This document shows positions 22,300 to 30,914 of a DNA stretch of 64,000 nt, piece after piece. How positions within the stretch are numbered: position 1 is the stretch's first letter; each line of letters begins with the position of its first letter. Location: NCBI GenBank assembly GCA_963715565.1, contig OY970256.1, forward strand, positions 4,030,001 to 4,094,000, given 5' to 3'. The notes beneath the pieces were generated by a model, which was not told where the DNA came from, searched no databases, and worked only from the letters and a program-made list of their open reading frames with translations. Both the position numbers and the translations under genes were made by a program. The stretch is from JACVRN01 sp963715565 (GTDB lineage Bacteria > Acidobacteriota > Blastocatellia > Pyrinomonadales > Pyrinomonadaceae).

Positions 22300-23616
22300 A
22301 TGTTTCATCTCTTGAAAATCACGCTCATCTTGATTTCGGTGGTCGCGTTGTGCGCGTCTCCTGCGCATCGTGTGCTGCACGCGCAGGAAGCGGTGGCTGT
22401 GGCGCAAAGGGATGCACGCTACTATCAGCAGCAGGCCGTGAAGGCTTACAAGGAGAAGGACTACGCAACGTCTCTTGAGAACATGAAGCAGGCCGTCCGA
22501 CTGCGTCCGGATCAGCCGACCTATCTTTACAATCTGGCCGGGGCTTACGCTCTCGCGGGAAACAAAGCGGAGGCTCTGGCAACGCTGCGGCGCGTGGCCT
22601 TGATGAGCTTGATTTACCCTGCGGAGCGCGACACGGATTTTGATGCCGTTAAGGACTCGCCGGAGTTTCAGGAAATTCTAAAGCGGTTTGCCGCTAACAA
22701 GTCTCCGGTTGGTCAAAGCTCTACGGCTTTCACTATTCAACAGCGGGGACTCGTTATAGAGGGGCTGGCTTACGACCCCTCGGACGAGAGCTTTTATTTG
22801 AGCAGCGTGCGCGAGCGAAAAATTCTTAAAGTCGGCCCGGAGCGTCGTGTGAGCGATTTCGCCACGGAGGTTGACGGGTTGTGGAGTGCCATGGGGATGA
22901 AGGTTGACGCGCGGCGTCGTCATTTGTGGGTTGCCACGGCTGCCGTCAAGCAGATGACCAATTTTCGACGGGAGGAAGAAGGCCAGTCCGGCGTGTTGAA
23001 GTTCGACTTGCGTACGGGCAAGCTCATCAAAAAGTACACCGTAGGTAATCGCGCGCAGGCACACTGGCTGGGCGATCTTGTCATCAATGAACGCGGAGAC
23101 GTGTTCGTGACGGACAGTCTCACGCCCGCGCTTTACGTGCTGCGTGCGGGCGCAAGCGAGCTTGTGCCCTTGCATGAAGGCGCGCCCTTTGTTTCTCCTC
23201 AGGGGCTCGATTTTTCGCCGGACGGAAAGAAGCTTTTCATCGCCGACTACTCAAAAGGAATCTTTGTCTACGACATCGAAAGCGGAAAGACAGAGGCGCT
23301 CGCCGCGCCGCCCGCTTCGACCCTCATCGGGATTGACGGGCTCTACTTCTACCGAAACAGTCTCATAGCCATCCAGAACGGCACGCGCCCGCACCGCGTC
23401 GTCAGAATTTTTCTGAGCCGTGACCTCAGAAGCGCCACGCGAGTCGAAGTAGTCGAAGCCAACAACGCTTTGTTTGACGAGCCCACGCTCGGCGTGCTTA
23501 TTAAAGAGAGCTTCTATTACATCGCCAACAGCCAGTGGGGCACGGTCGATAAAGACGGCAACCTCGCGCCCACGGAAAAACTACGCGACACGATTGTCCT
23601 CAAGACCAAACTCTAA
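22300..23616 (+). CDS. Exported TPR plus NHL/SMP-30-like propeller protein
   Basis: A 438-residue protein with a signal peptide (LKITLILISVVALCASPA). Residues about 40-120 are TPR-like helices (AYKEKDYATSLENMKQAV, YNLAGAYALAGNKAEALATL). Then a six-bladed propeller of the gluconolactonase/NHL kind follows (EGLAYDPSDESFYLSSVRERKI, GLDFSPDGKKLFIADYSKGI). It could bind a sugar lactone or act as a scaffold. Its stop is followed directly by a GCGGAAT hairpin. Confidence 0.8.
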   Translation: MFHLLKITLILISVVALCASPAHRVLHAQEAVAVAQRDARYYQQQAVKAYKEKDYATSLENMKQAVRLRPDQPTYLYNLAGAYALAGNKAEALATLRRVALMSLIYPAERDTDFDAVKDSPEFQEILKRFAANKSPVGQSSTAFTIQQRGLVIEGLAYDPSDESFYLSSVRERKILKVGPERRVSDFATEVDGLWSAMGMKVDARRRHLWVATAAVKQMTNFRREEEGQSGVLKFDLRTGKLIKKYTVGNRAQAHWLGDLVINERGDVFVTDSLTPALYVLRAGASELVPLHEGAPFVSPQGLDFSPDGKKLFIADYSKGIFVYDIESGKTEALAAPPASTLIGIDGLYFYRNSLIAIQNGTRPHRVVRIFLSRDLRSATRVEVVEANNALFDEPTLGVLIKESFYYIANSQWGTVDKDGNLAPTEKLRDTIVLKTKL

Positions 23617-23617
23617 C

Positions 23618-23698
23618 GATTGCGGAATGCGGAATGCGGATTGCGGATTAGAAGATAAATTCTTTCTTCTTCAATCCGCAATCCGCATTCCGCAATCG
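23618..23698. repeat. Heptad hairpin repeat (GCGGAAT / GCGGATT units)
   Basis: The left arm is successive 7-base units GCGGAAT, GCGGAAT, GCGGATT, GCGGATT; the right arm is their complement. A second copy of the family is at 61798-61942. Confidence 0.9.
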
Positions 23699-23746
23699 AA
23701 TGCTATAATCATGTTGAAAATCAACGTGCTCGACGGGAGGTTAGAG

Positions 23747-24193
23747 ATGGACTGGCGAAAGAACCTGATTGACGACGACGCAGGGATTAAAAACATGCTG
23801 GCCGAGACGCGGCGCATCGCCGTGCTCGGCATCAAGACCGAAGCGCAATCCTTTCAGCCCGCCTTTTATGTCCCTCAATACATGCACAGCGCCGGTTTCG
23901 AGGTCATCCCCGTCCCCGTCTACTATCCCGACGTGACAGAGATTCTGGGCCGCGAGGTCTATCGCAAGCTCGTGGACGTGCCGGGCGAGATTGACATGGT
24001 CAACGTCTTTCGCCGCCCCGTGGATGTGCCGGGCCACACCGAAGACATACTCGCCAAGATGCCTAAGTCTGTCTGGATGCAATCCGGCATTAGCCACGAC
24101 CACGTGGCCGAAGAACTGGCGCGCGCAGGCATCAAGGTCGTGCAGAATCGCTGCCTCATGGTAGAGCATCGCGCGCTCGGTCGCCGCTGGTAG
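23747..24193 (+). CDS. CoA-binding domain protein (YccU-like)
   Basis: A 148-residue Rossmann-type protein: RRIAVLGIKTEAQSFQPAFYVPQYMHSAGFEVIPV, then VDMVNVFRRP-type and WMQSGI motifs of the CoA_binding_2 family. It is a cytosolic protein of ill-defined role that probably binds CoA or a nucleotide. ATG 23747 is chosen for the GGGAGG site six bases upstream; an earlier ATG at 23711 would add 12 residues. Confidence 0.88.
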   Translation: MDWRKNLIDDDAGIKNMLAETRRIAVLGIKTEAQSFQPAFYVPQYMHSAGFEVIPVPVYYPDVTEILGREVYRKLVDVPGEIDMVNVFRRPVDVPGHTEDILAKMPKSVWMQSGISHDHVAEELARAGIKVVQNRCLMVEHRALGRRW

Positions 24194-24374
24194 AAAACTC
24201 CAGCCGAAAGCCGTATCCCCCGCCCGAACAAAACGAAACTTCCCCCACCCGCGTCTGCAAAATCAATTTTGAGACGCCTGCGTATAACTTTCGCGAAGTT
24301 GAACTGGATAATTTGTCCCATCGAAATAAACAGAGGGAATAGAGTCTGGTTTTTTTTCAAAGAGGGGGAGCAAA

Positions 24375-25424
24375 GTGAGCGTACAACTTAAAAAATTGGA
24401 TGTGCAAACAATCGTCATCACGGGCGCGTCTTCTGGAATAGGTCTGGTGACGGCGCGCATGGCTGCTCGTCGCGGCGCACGCCTCGTGCTGGCTGCGCGC
24501 AGCGAAGAGGCTTTGAAACAGCTAAAGGATGAGATTAACTCAAGCGGCGGCGAAGCTATTTACGTTGTCGCCGATGTGGGAAAAGAAGAAGACCAGCGCC
24601 GCATCGCGGACGCTGCCTTTCAACGTTTCGGAGGCTTCGATACGTGGGTCAACAACGCGGGCGTCTCCATCTACGGGAATCTCTCGGAGGTTTCCACTGA
24701 AGACATGCGCCGTCTTTTCGACACGAACTTCTGGGGCGTGGTCTATGGCTCTCTGGTCGCAGCCGAACGCCTGCACACGCGCGGCGGTGCAATCATCAAC
24801 ATTGGAAGCACGCTCTCCGACCGTGCCATCCCCGTGCAGGGCATCTACTCCGCGTCCAAGCACGCCGTCAAAGGCTTCACAGACGCTTTGCGCATGGAGC
24901 TGGAAGCCGAAGGCGCGCCCGTCTCCGTCACACTGATTAAACCGGGCGCGATTGCCACGCCCTACCCGGAGCACGCGAAGAACTACATGGACCGTGAGCC
25001 GACCGTGCCGCCGCCCGTTTACGCGCCCGATGTCGTGGCGGAAACCATTCTTTACTGCGCAGAGAACCCTGAGCGCGATGTCTTTGTGGGCGGCGCAGGG
25101 AAAGCGATTTCCATGTCGGGCCAGTACGCTCCGCGCCTGACGGACAAAGTCATGGAGTGGTCCATGCTGGAAATGCAAAAGTCGGACGAGCCGCCCAAAC
25201 GTGAACGCGAAGGCGGGCTCTACGAAGCGTCGAATGACCTGCGCGAGCGCGGCAATTATAAAGTGCCCGTCTTCGAGCGCAGCATCTATACGAAGGCTTC
25301 GCTCCATCCGGTTGTGACAGGCGCTCTGCTGTTCGGCGCTGGATTAGCGCTCGCCGCGCTCCTGCGTCCCAGAACAAACGGGCATCACGGTGTAAAGCCC
25401 CTGAAAGGGGCGACATATCAGTAG
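24375..25424 (+). CDS. Short-chain dehydrogenase/reductase with C-terminal tail
   Basis: A 349-residue SDR. The N-terminus has the nucleotide motif TGASSGIG, NNAG (WVNNAGVS) and the catalytic pair YSASK. It is an NAD(P)-dependent oxidoreductase of unknown substrate. After the core it carries a linker and a C-terminal hydrophobic segment (PVVTGALLFGAGLALAALL) that may anchor it. The start is GTG 24375 after GAGGGGGAG. The last residues (GVKPLKGATYQ) come from an inserted CCCCTGAAAGGGG repeat. Confidence 0.9.
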   Translation: MSVQLKKLDVQTIVITGASSGIGLVTARMAARRGARLVLAARSEEALKQLKDEINSSGGEAIYVVADVGKEEDQRRIADAAFQRFGGFDTWVNNAGVSIYGNLSEVSTEDMRRLFDTNFWGVVYGSLVAAERLHTRGGAIINIGSTLSDRAIPVQGIYSASKHAVKGFTDALRMELEAEGAPVSVTLIKPGAIATPYPEHAKNYMDREPTVPPPVYAPDVVAETILYCAENPERDVFVGGAGKAISMSGQYAPRLTDKVMEWSMLEMQKSDEPPKREREGGLYEASNDLRERGNYKVPVFERSIYTKASLHPVVTGALLFGAGLALAALLRPRTNGHHGVKPLKGATYQ

Positions 25425-25592
25425 CCCAGCACGTTAGTGCTGGGAACACCGAGGCACAAGTTTTAATCAAGCCCCGTCAGGGGCGGCATAAAATCTATGT
25501 CGCCCCTGACGGGGCTCAATGATTTATTCGCCGCCAGTTCCCACGGCTCACGCCGTGGGCTACTATTATGTCGCCCCTTGCGGGGCTGATGG
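25388..25592. repeat. GGGGC/GCCCC palindromic repeat cluster
   Basis: Several short palindromes in a row: GCCCCTGAAAGGGGC, CCCAGCACGTTAGTGCTGGG, GCCCCGTCAGGGGC, CCCACGGCTCACGCCGTGGG and CGCCCCTTGCGGGGC, several linked to GACAT. They extend the SDR reading frame and fill the gap before the MATE gene. No gene is seen in this gap. Confidence 0.8.
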
Positions 25593-25733
25593 GCATAGTC
25601 GCTTATCTTAAACTCACGTTAAAAAATATTCGCGCGAGCCTTCGTAGCTTGATTGCTTTTCTGCTTTGACGGCCCTTGATTGCCTGCGAACACTTGGCGA
25701 ACTTTTTTCCGCAGCCTGTCGTAACAAATCAAG

Positions 25734-27194
25734 ATGCACAATTCGACTGAGACATTACAGGAAGCTTCGGCTGCCGACGCAGAGAAGCCGGAAGAGGAGC
25801 GTGCTGCCCACGGACTGCTTCGCTCCGTGCGCGATGCCGTGCGTGGCTCCTCGCATCATGATTACACACGCGGGTCAATCGGGCGCGCGATACTGTTGCT
25901 TTCCGTCCCTATGGTCTTGGAGATGATCATGGAAAGCATCTTCGCCGTGGTGGACGTGTTTTTTGTCGCACGCCTCGGCGCGGACGCGGTCGCAACTGTC
26001 GGCCTGACCGAAACCATGATGACGTTGATTTACACCGTCGCCATAGGTTTGAGCATCGGCGCAACCGCGATGGTCGCGCGACGCATAGGCGAAGGCGACC
26101 GTGAGGGCGCAGCACGCACAGCCGTTCAAGTCCTTATCCTGGGCGCGCTGCTTTCAGTTGTGCTCGGCATCGTCGGCGTCATCTTAGCGCCGAAGCTTCT
26201 CGCGCTAATGGGAGCATCCGATACGGTCATTGCGAGCGGGATTAACTATACGCGCGTGTTGCTAGGGGGCAACGTCGTCATCATGATGTTGTTTCTCATC
26301 AACGCGGTCTTTCGCGGCGCAGGCGATGCGGCGATTGCGATGCGCGTCCTGTGGATAGCCAACATCATCAACATCGTGCTCAACCCGTGCTTAATCTTCG
26401 GCCTTGGTCCTTTTCCGGAGCTGGGCGTCGCGGGGTCTGCGGTGGCGACGACCATAGGGCGCGGGACGGGTGCGCTCATTGCTCTGTATGCGCTCTTTCG
26501 CAAGGGCGGGCGCATCACGGTCGCACGACATCACTTGCAGCTTGCGCCTTCAATCATGGTCCGGCTCATACGCCTTTCGGCATCGGGCATGTTTCAGGTC
26601 TTTATCGGCATGGCAAGCTGGATTGGTCTGGTCCGCATCATTTCGGGTTTCGGGAGCGAAGCGCTCGCGGGCTACACCATAGGGATAAGGATTATCATCT
26701 TCGCGCTGCTGCCGTCGTGGGGAATGTCGAACGCGGCGGCGACGATGGTGGGGCAAGCCCTGGGAGCGAAGAAGCCCGAGCGTGCCGAGCGCGCGGTCTG
26801 GCTCGCGGGCTTTTACAACGTGTGTTTCCTTGGAGTCGTGGGGCTGCTCTTTGTCATCTTCGCGCCTCAGATTGTAGGGCTCTTTACCAGCGAGCCTGCT
26901 GTTTTATCTTACGGCGCGGATTGTTTGCGAGTAGTTGCGTGCGGGTTTCTGTTCTACGCTTACGGAATGGTGCTGACGCAATCATTCAACGGCGCGGGCG
27001 ACACGTGGACGCCGACGAAAATAAATCTATTCGTCTACTGGCTCTGGGAGATACCGCTGGCCTACGTGCTCGCGATTGTGCTGGGCTTCGGCCCGCACGG
27101 CGTCTTTCTGGCAATCACGATTGCCTTCTCGACGCTCGCCCTCATCAGCGCCGTCGTCTTCAAACGCGGGCGCTGGAAAATGCGCGCGGTTTAA
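25734..27194 (+). CDS. MATE-family multidrug/Na+ efflux protein
   Basis: A 486-residue inner-membrane transporter with about 12 hydrophobic helices in two related halves (PMVLEMIMESIFAVVDVFFVARLGADAVATVGL and, in the second half, RLSASGMFQVFIG). MATE proteins export drugs or cationic compounds in exchange for H+ or Na+. It has a polar N-terminal extension of about 45 residues. The gene stands alone and ends just before a composite hairpin repeat. Confidence 0.92.
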   Translation: MHNSTETLQEASAADAEKPEEERAAHGLLRSVRDAVRGSSHHDYTRGSIGRAILLLSVPMVLEMIMESIFAVVDVFFVARLGADAVATVGLTETMMTLIYTVAIGLSIGATAMVARRIGEGDREGAARTAVQVLILGALLSVVLGIVGVILAPKLLALMGASDTVIASGINYTRVLLGGNVVIMMLFLINAVFRGAGDAAIAMRVLWIANIINIVLNPCLIFGLGPFPELGVAGSAVATTIGRGTGALIALYALFRKGGRITVARHHLQLAPSIMVRLIRLSASGMFQVFIGMASWIGLVRIISGFGSEALAGYTIGIRIIIFALLPSWGMSNAAATMVGQALGAKKPERAERAVWLAGFYNVCFLGVVGLLFVIFAPQIVGLFTSEPAVLSYGADCLRVVACGFLFYAYGMVLTQSFNGAGDTWTPTKINLFVYWLWEIPLAYVLAIVLGFGPHGVFLAITIAFSTLALISAVVFKRGRWKMRAV

Positions 27195-27197
27195 GAA

Positions 27198-27365
27198 GCA
27201 GATTCAAACAGGGATGGACAGGATAGACAGGATAAAAGCAATGCAGAAGTCAGAATGCAAAATGCAGAATGAACAGAAAGACTCTCTTTAATTTTGCATT
27301 TTGCACTTTGCATTTATCATTTCTTTTTATCCTGTCCATCCTGTCCATCCCTGTTAATTTCTTTG
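27198..27365. repeat. Composite hairpin B1: GACAGGATA outer arms around AATGCAA core
   Basis: Outer arms read CAGGGATGGACAGGATAGAC and complement; the inner part is the AATGCAA heptad core. It lies between the convergent MATE and mug genes and could terminate both. Confidence 0.9.
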
Positions 27366-27374
27366 TCGAAGCTT

Positions 27375-27956
27375 TCAGCTTTCTTCCACCGCTTCGCGCA
27401 GCTCGCGGAAGAGACGCGCTAAATCTTTGGGTTGGTAATGAGCGTTTAAGCCGCTCGGGTTTGGTAAGACCCAGATTGATGTTTGCCCTATGGTTTCATC
27501 CTGTAGGCCTAGATGAGCGCGCGGATGATGGAACGCGGTGCGGTAGACGCCAACGCCGAGCAGGGCCAGAACCTTCGGGCGAAAGCGGCGCACCTTTCGT
27601 TCCAGCTCGCGTCCTCCAAGAATGAGTTCTTCATCAGTCAGCTCGCTGGCCGCCGCAGTTGCGCGCTCGACCACGTTGGTAATGCCGTAGCCGCTCTTCA
27701 AAAGCTCGGCTTCTTCAAACGGCGAGAGCTGTCGGTCTGTGAATCCGCCCGCATGAAGCGCGGGCCAGAAGCGGTTGCCGGGACGCGCAAAGTGATGACC
27801 CGTCGCGCCGCTATAGAGCCCCGGATTGATGCCGCAGAAAAGCACGCGCAGGTTTTTCGCTATCAGGTCTGGCACGGTCTTGCCCGCCGACGCCTGAATC
27901 TCTTCCTTCGTAGGCTTCCACGCCTTGATCTGTAATTCCGGTTTCACCATCATCAA
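27375..27956 (-). CDS. mug: G/U mismatch-specific DNA glycosylase
   Basis: A 193-residue base-excision enzyme of the Mug/TDG branch of uracil-DNA glycosylases. The active-site motif GINPG (FCGINPGLYSGATGHHFARPGNRFW) has Asn in the catalytic position, and the DNA-inserting loop NPSGLNAHY is intact. It removes uracil or ethenocytosine opposite G. Length fits the family. It lies 48 bases downstream of the acyl-CoA dehydrogenase gene on the same strand. Confidence 0.92.
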   Translation of the reverse strand: MMMVKPELQIKAWKPTKEEIQASAGKTVPDLIAKNLRVLFCGINPGLYSGATGHHFARPGNRFWPALHAGGFTDRQLSPFEEAELLKSGYGITNVVERATAAASELTDEELILGGRELERKVRRFRPKVLALLGVGVYRTAFHHPRAHLGLQDETIGQTSIWVLPNPSGLNAHYQPKDLARLFRELREAVEES

Positions 27957-28004
27957 AAATTAACGCGCTGCTCTTGTCGTCAAAGACGAGCTTGCAATCC
28001 TTTA

Positions 28005-29690
28005 TCAAGCATCTTCGACGAGCAGGCGCGCGTCCCCCTCGTTAACCTCCCTGATAAAATCTATTCCTTCATGTCTGAAACGCTTTGCGGCGAGAGCAGC
28101 GCGAGCGTCGCTTTCATGATCCAGAGACCATTGAGCGTGACGCGCCATTAAGGCAAGCGCAAAGGCACGGCCCAGAGTTAAAGCAAAGCGGCGCGCACCC
28201 GTTTCCACCGCCGACTCCCCTTCTCTTAAAGCTCCGCTCAGCCAGTCTTCCGCATGATTGATTGCTTCCATGCTCGCACGCACCGCATGGCCCAGCTCCG
28301 CATCACGCACCTCGCGTGCGAAAATCTCTATCTCATTTTTAATAATGCGCAGCGTCTCCGCGTTGCGCGTCAAAGTGCGCAGCGCGTCGAGCGAGAGCAC
28401 ATTCGTCGTGCCTTCCCAGATAGGCAGCACCTGCGCATCACGCAGGAGCACGGGCAAGCCCGTGTCTTCCACATAGCCTGCGCCGCCGAAGGCTTCCAAT
28501 ACTTCGCTTGTGACGGCGACAGCTTGCTTGCCCGTCACGAGCTTCATCACGGGCGTCATCAAACGCAAAGCTTGCGCTTCCCCGTCCGTTATCTCGCCCG
28601 CTTCACTCTTGCCCACTAATTCCGCGACGTAAAACGCCAGATGAAATGCTGCTTCCATCTCGGCTTGAAGCCCCGCGAGCGTATCCATGTGCAGCGGCTT
28701 TGCCGAAAGATGCGCGCCGAAGGCGAAGCGTGTGCGGGCGTAACTGCGCGCTAAGGCCAGCCCGCGCCGCATCAATGCGACCGCCGAGATACCATTCCAC
28801 AGGCGCGTGATGTTGAGCATCGGCGCGATGTTGCGCACGCCGTCGGTCGTATTCATCACAAGCTCGGCAGGCGTCCCGTTTAAAGTAAGCTCTGCGGTCG
28901 GAACCTTGCGCGTGCCGAGTTTGTCTTTGAGACGATTGATTTGAATATCACGAAGGCGGCCATGCTCGTCGCGCGTTGTGACTAAAAAGAGCGCGAGCCC
29001 CTGACCTCCCGGCCCATTACCTTCGGGCCGCGCCAGTGTGAGCGCCACCTGCGAAGCGGCTGCTGACGTGAACCACTTGCGACCGTAAAGCCGCCAGACG
29101 CCCGATGCATCAGTCCGCGCGATTGTTTCCGATAAGCCAACGTCCGAGCCGCCCGTAGATTCCGTCATCCACTGACCGCTCGTCCAGAATTCCGCAGGGT
29201 CGCGAGACAGAAGATGCGGGATGACTTTCTTAATCAAGGCGAGGTTGCCGGAGCGCAGGATGGTTTGCGCCGCGCCGTCGGTCATTGCGAGCGGGCAACT
29301 GTAGATGTCCGTCGAAGGAGTGAAAAGATAAGCGAGCGCGGCCTGATGCGTGCGCGAATGCGCGGCGTGTGCGCGTTCGTAAGCGGTGGCGACAACGCCG
29401 CGCTCGGCTGCAAGGCGTTCCGCGATTTTCCAGAGCGGCGAAACTTCTATACGGTCAACGCGCTCGCCCCACGCGTCCCACTGCGTCAACGCGGGCTCGT
29501 TCAAACGATCCGCGAGCTGCAAACGGTAAAGCTCGCCTCCCGCTAGATGTCCCATTTCGGAAAGTGAAGGCTCTATCTCCGTCAAGACTTCGGGCGGCAA
29601 AGCGCGGCGCAGGTAAGAACGCAGCACGCGGTCGTCCGTGTATTGATTGCCGAGCCGGGGCGGAGATTGATTAAAGGGACTTGCGGTCAT
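28005..29690 (-). CDS. Acyl-CoA dehydrogenase, AidB-like
   Basis: A FAD-dependent acyl-CoA dehydrogenase of about 561 residues. Family signatures include QWMTESTGGSDVGLSETIA, the FAD-binding block and EAFGGAGYVEDTGLPVLLRDAQVLPIWEGTTNVLSLD with the C-terminal catalytic region. The long C-terminus and N-terminal NQYTDDRVLRSYLRR match the AidB branch, which has been linked to alkylation damage. ATG 29690 is preferred because the longer version starts inside a palindromic repeat. Confidence 0.88.
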   Translation of the reverse strand: MTASPFNQSPPRLGNQYTDDRVLRSYLRRALPPEVLTEIEPSLSEMGHLAGGELYRLQLADRLNEPALTQWDAWGERVDRIEVSPLWKIAERLAAERGVVATAYERAHAAHSRTHQAALAYLFTPSTDIYSCPLAMTDGAAQTILRSGNLALIKKVIPHLLSRDPAEFWTSGQWMTESTGGSDVGLSETIARTDASGVWRLYGRKWFTSAAASQVALTLARPEGNGPGGQGLALFLVTTRDEHGRLRDIQINRLKDKLGTRKVPTAELTLNGTPAELVMNTTDGVRNIAPMLNITRLWNGISAVALMRRGLALARSYARTRFAFGAHLSAKPLHMDTLAGLQAEMEAAFHLAFYVAELVGKSEAGEITDGEAQALRLMTPVMKLVTGKQAVAVTSEVLEAFGGAGYVEDTGLPVLLRDAQVLPIWEGTTNVLSLDALRTLTRNAETLRIIKNEIEIFAREVRDAELGHAVRASMEAINHAEDWLSGALREGESAVETGARRFALTLGRAFALALMARHAQWSLDHESDARAALAAKRFRHEGIDFIREVNEGDARLLVEDA

Positions 29691-29711
29691 CTGTCTGGCT
29701 CTTTCACATAT

Positions 29712-29931
29712 TTTAGAAGCTATTTGAAAAGTCATCATAGCTTAGCTCCGTAGGAGCGTGGATGTTTATAGCTCACGCGCATTTCCCCATCAAGCTCCGT
29801 AGGAGCGGCATGTCATGGATGCTAGACATGCCGCTCCTACGGAGCTTGATTCCTGATTAAGACGATGAAGCTATAAACATTCTGCTCCTACGGAGCTAAT
29901 CAAATCAGGGCTTTTCAAACCGCTTCTTAGG
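29712..29931. repeat. CTCCGTAGGAGC palindromic element A1 (MITE-like)
   Basis: Nested inverted repeats: inner arms CAAGCTCCGTAGGAGCGGCA and complement, outer arms GCTCCGTAGGAGCG..GATGTTTATAGCT and complement, and terminal TTAGAAGC..TTTGAAAA / TTTTCAAA..GCTTCTTAG. About 220 bases between divergently oriented functional neighbours. Confidence 0.9.
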
Positions 29932-29955
29932 AGCTTTGCATGCTTTCAGTCCTCA

Positions 29956-30402
29956 TTATAATGCACGACCGCGAATCGCCATCATGGTAGCGAGCATGGT
30001 GGCGACTATTTTCTCTTCACTATTTGTAACGGCAAAGACTTCGCCGTAGCAGACGGAGAGCGTGCGCCCCGCTCTTTTCACCATCGCACGCGCGACGAGC
30101 TTTTCACCACGCGCGGGCGCAAGGAGATTGATTTTGTATTCGACCGAAAGCACCTCTGCGTCTTCAGGCATGAGGGTAAAGGCAGCGTAGCCGCAGGCCG
30201 TGTCCGCGATGCTCGTGACGATGCCCGCGTGCATGTAGCCGTGCTGCTGCGTGAAATCTTCATGAAAGGGAAGCTCTATAGAGACTTCTCCGGGCGCAAC
30301 GCGTGTGAGGCGCGCATTGATGGTTCGCATCAAACCCTGTCGCGCGAAGCTTTCACGCACGCGCTCCTCGAAACGCGCCGTTTGTGGCTCGTGTCTCTTC
30401 AT
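29956..30402 (-). CDS. PaaI-like hotdog-fold thioesterase
   Basis: A 148-residue hotdog protein with the signature QQHGYMHAGIVTSIADTACGYAAFTLMPEDAEVLSVEYKINLLAPARG, typical of PaaI-type acyl-CoA thioesterases. It hydrolyses an acyl- or aryl-CoA in the cytosol; the substrate is unknown. ATG 30402 overlaps the stop of the preceding DinB gene (ATGA), so the two are translationally coupled. Confidence 0.88.
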   Translation of the reverse strand: MKRHEPQTARFEERVRESFARQGLMRTINARLTRVAPGEVSIELPFHEDFTQQHGYMHAGIVTSIADTACGYAAFTLMPEDAEVLSVEYKINLLAPARGEKLVARAMVKRAGRTLSVCYGEVFAVTNSEEKIVATMLATMMAIRGRAL

Positions 30403-30911
30403 GCTTGATTCAGCTTTTCGCTTCGCGCGCGGACTTCTTCGCTGGTTAAGCCGTAGATAGGAGGCGTTGGCACTTCCAGCAGACCCAGATAAAGATAGAG
30501 CTGCCCGCGATGATGAACTTCGTGCTCGATCATCGCGCGCAGCCATTTCCACGTAGCGATTTCGGCTCCGCCCGGCGTCGTGCATTTTCGCTCTAAATCT
30601 TCCGGCGTCAGGCGGCGAAAAATTTCCATCGCTTCATTGTGCATGCGCGACATGAATTCCAGCACGCCGTCGTAGCCATCTGCCAATTCCGGCCCGTGTC
30701 CCGGATAGAGGCTCGGTTTGCCCTGCACATTTTCGGCGTACATGTAGCGCTCAATCGTCGCCAGATGACGAATGATGTCCGCGAATGTGAACTTGCCCGC
30801 GTGATAGGTCCAGTCAATCTTGTCCGGCGGAATAACGCTTACGACGCGAAGGGTACGCTCGCGTATTTTTTCAAAGTAGTCCAGGAACGGTTCTATGGTT
30901 TTGATTTCCAT
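30399..30911 (-). CDS. DinB/YfiT-family putative metalloprotein
   Basis: A 170-residue four-helix-bundle protein. Histidines in DIIRHLATIERYMYAE and IEHEVHHRGQLYLYLGLL form the usual three-His metal site. Many family members act as thiol S-transferases (bacillithiol or mycothiol) or are stress proteins. It is coupled to the thioesterase gene by a four-base overlap and lies just downstream of the MocR regulator gene. Confidence 0.88.
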   Translation of the reverse strand: MEIKTIEPFLDYFEKIRERTLRVVSVIPPDKIDWTYHAGKFTFADIIRHLATIERYMYAENVQGKPSLYPGHGPELADGYDGVLEFMSRMHNEAMEIFRRLTPEDLERKCTTPGGAEIATWKWLRAMIEHEVHHRGQLYLYLGLLEVPTPPIYGLTSEEVRARSEKLNQA

Positions 30912-30914
30912 GAT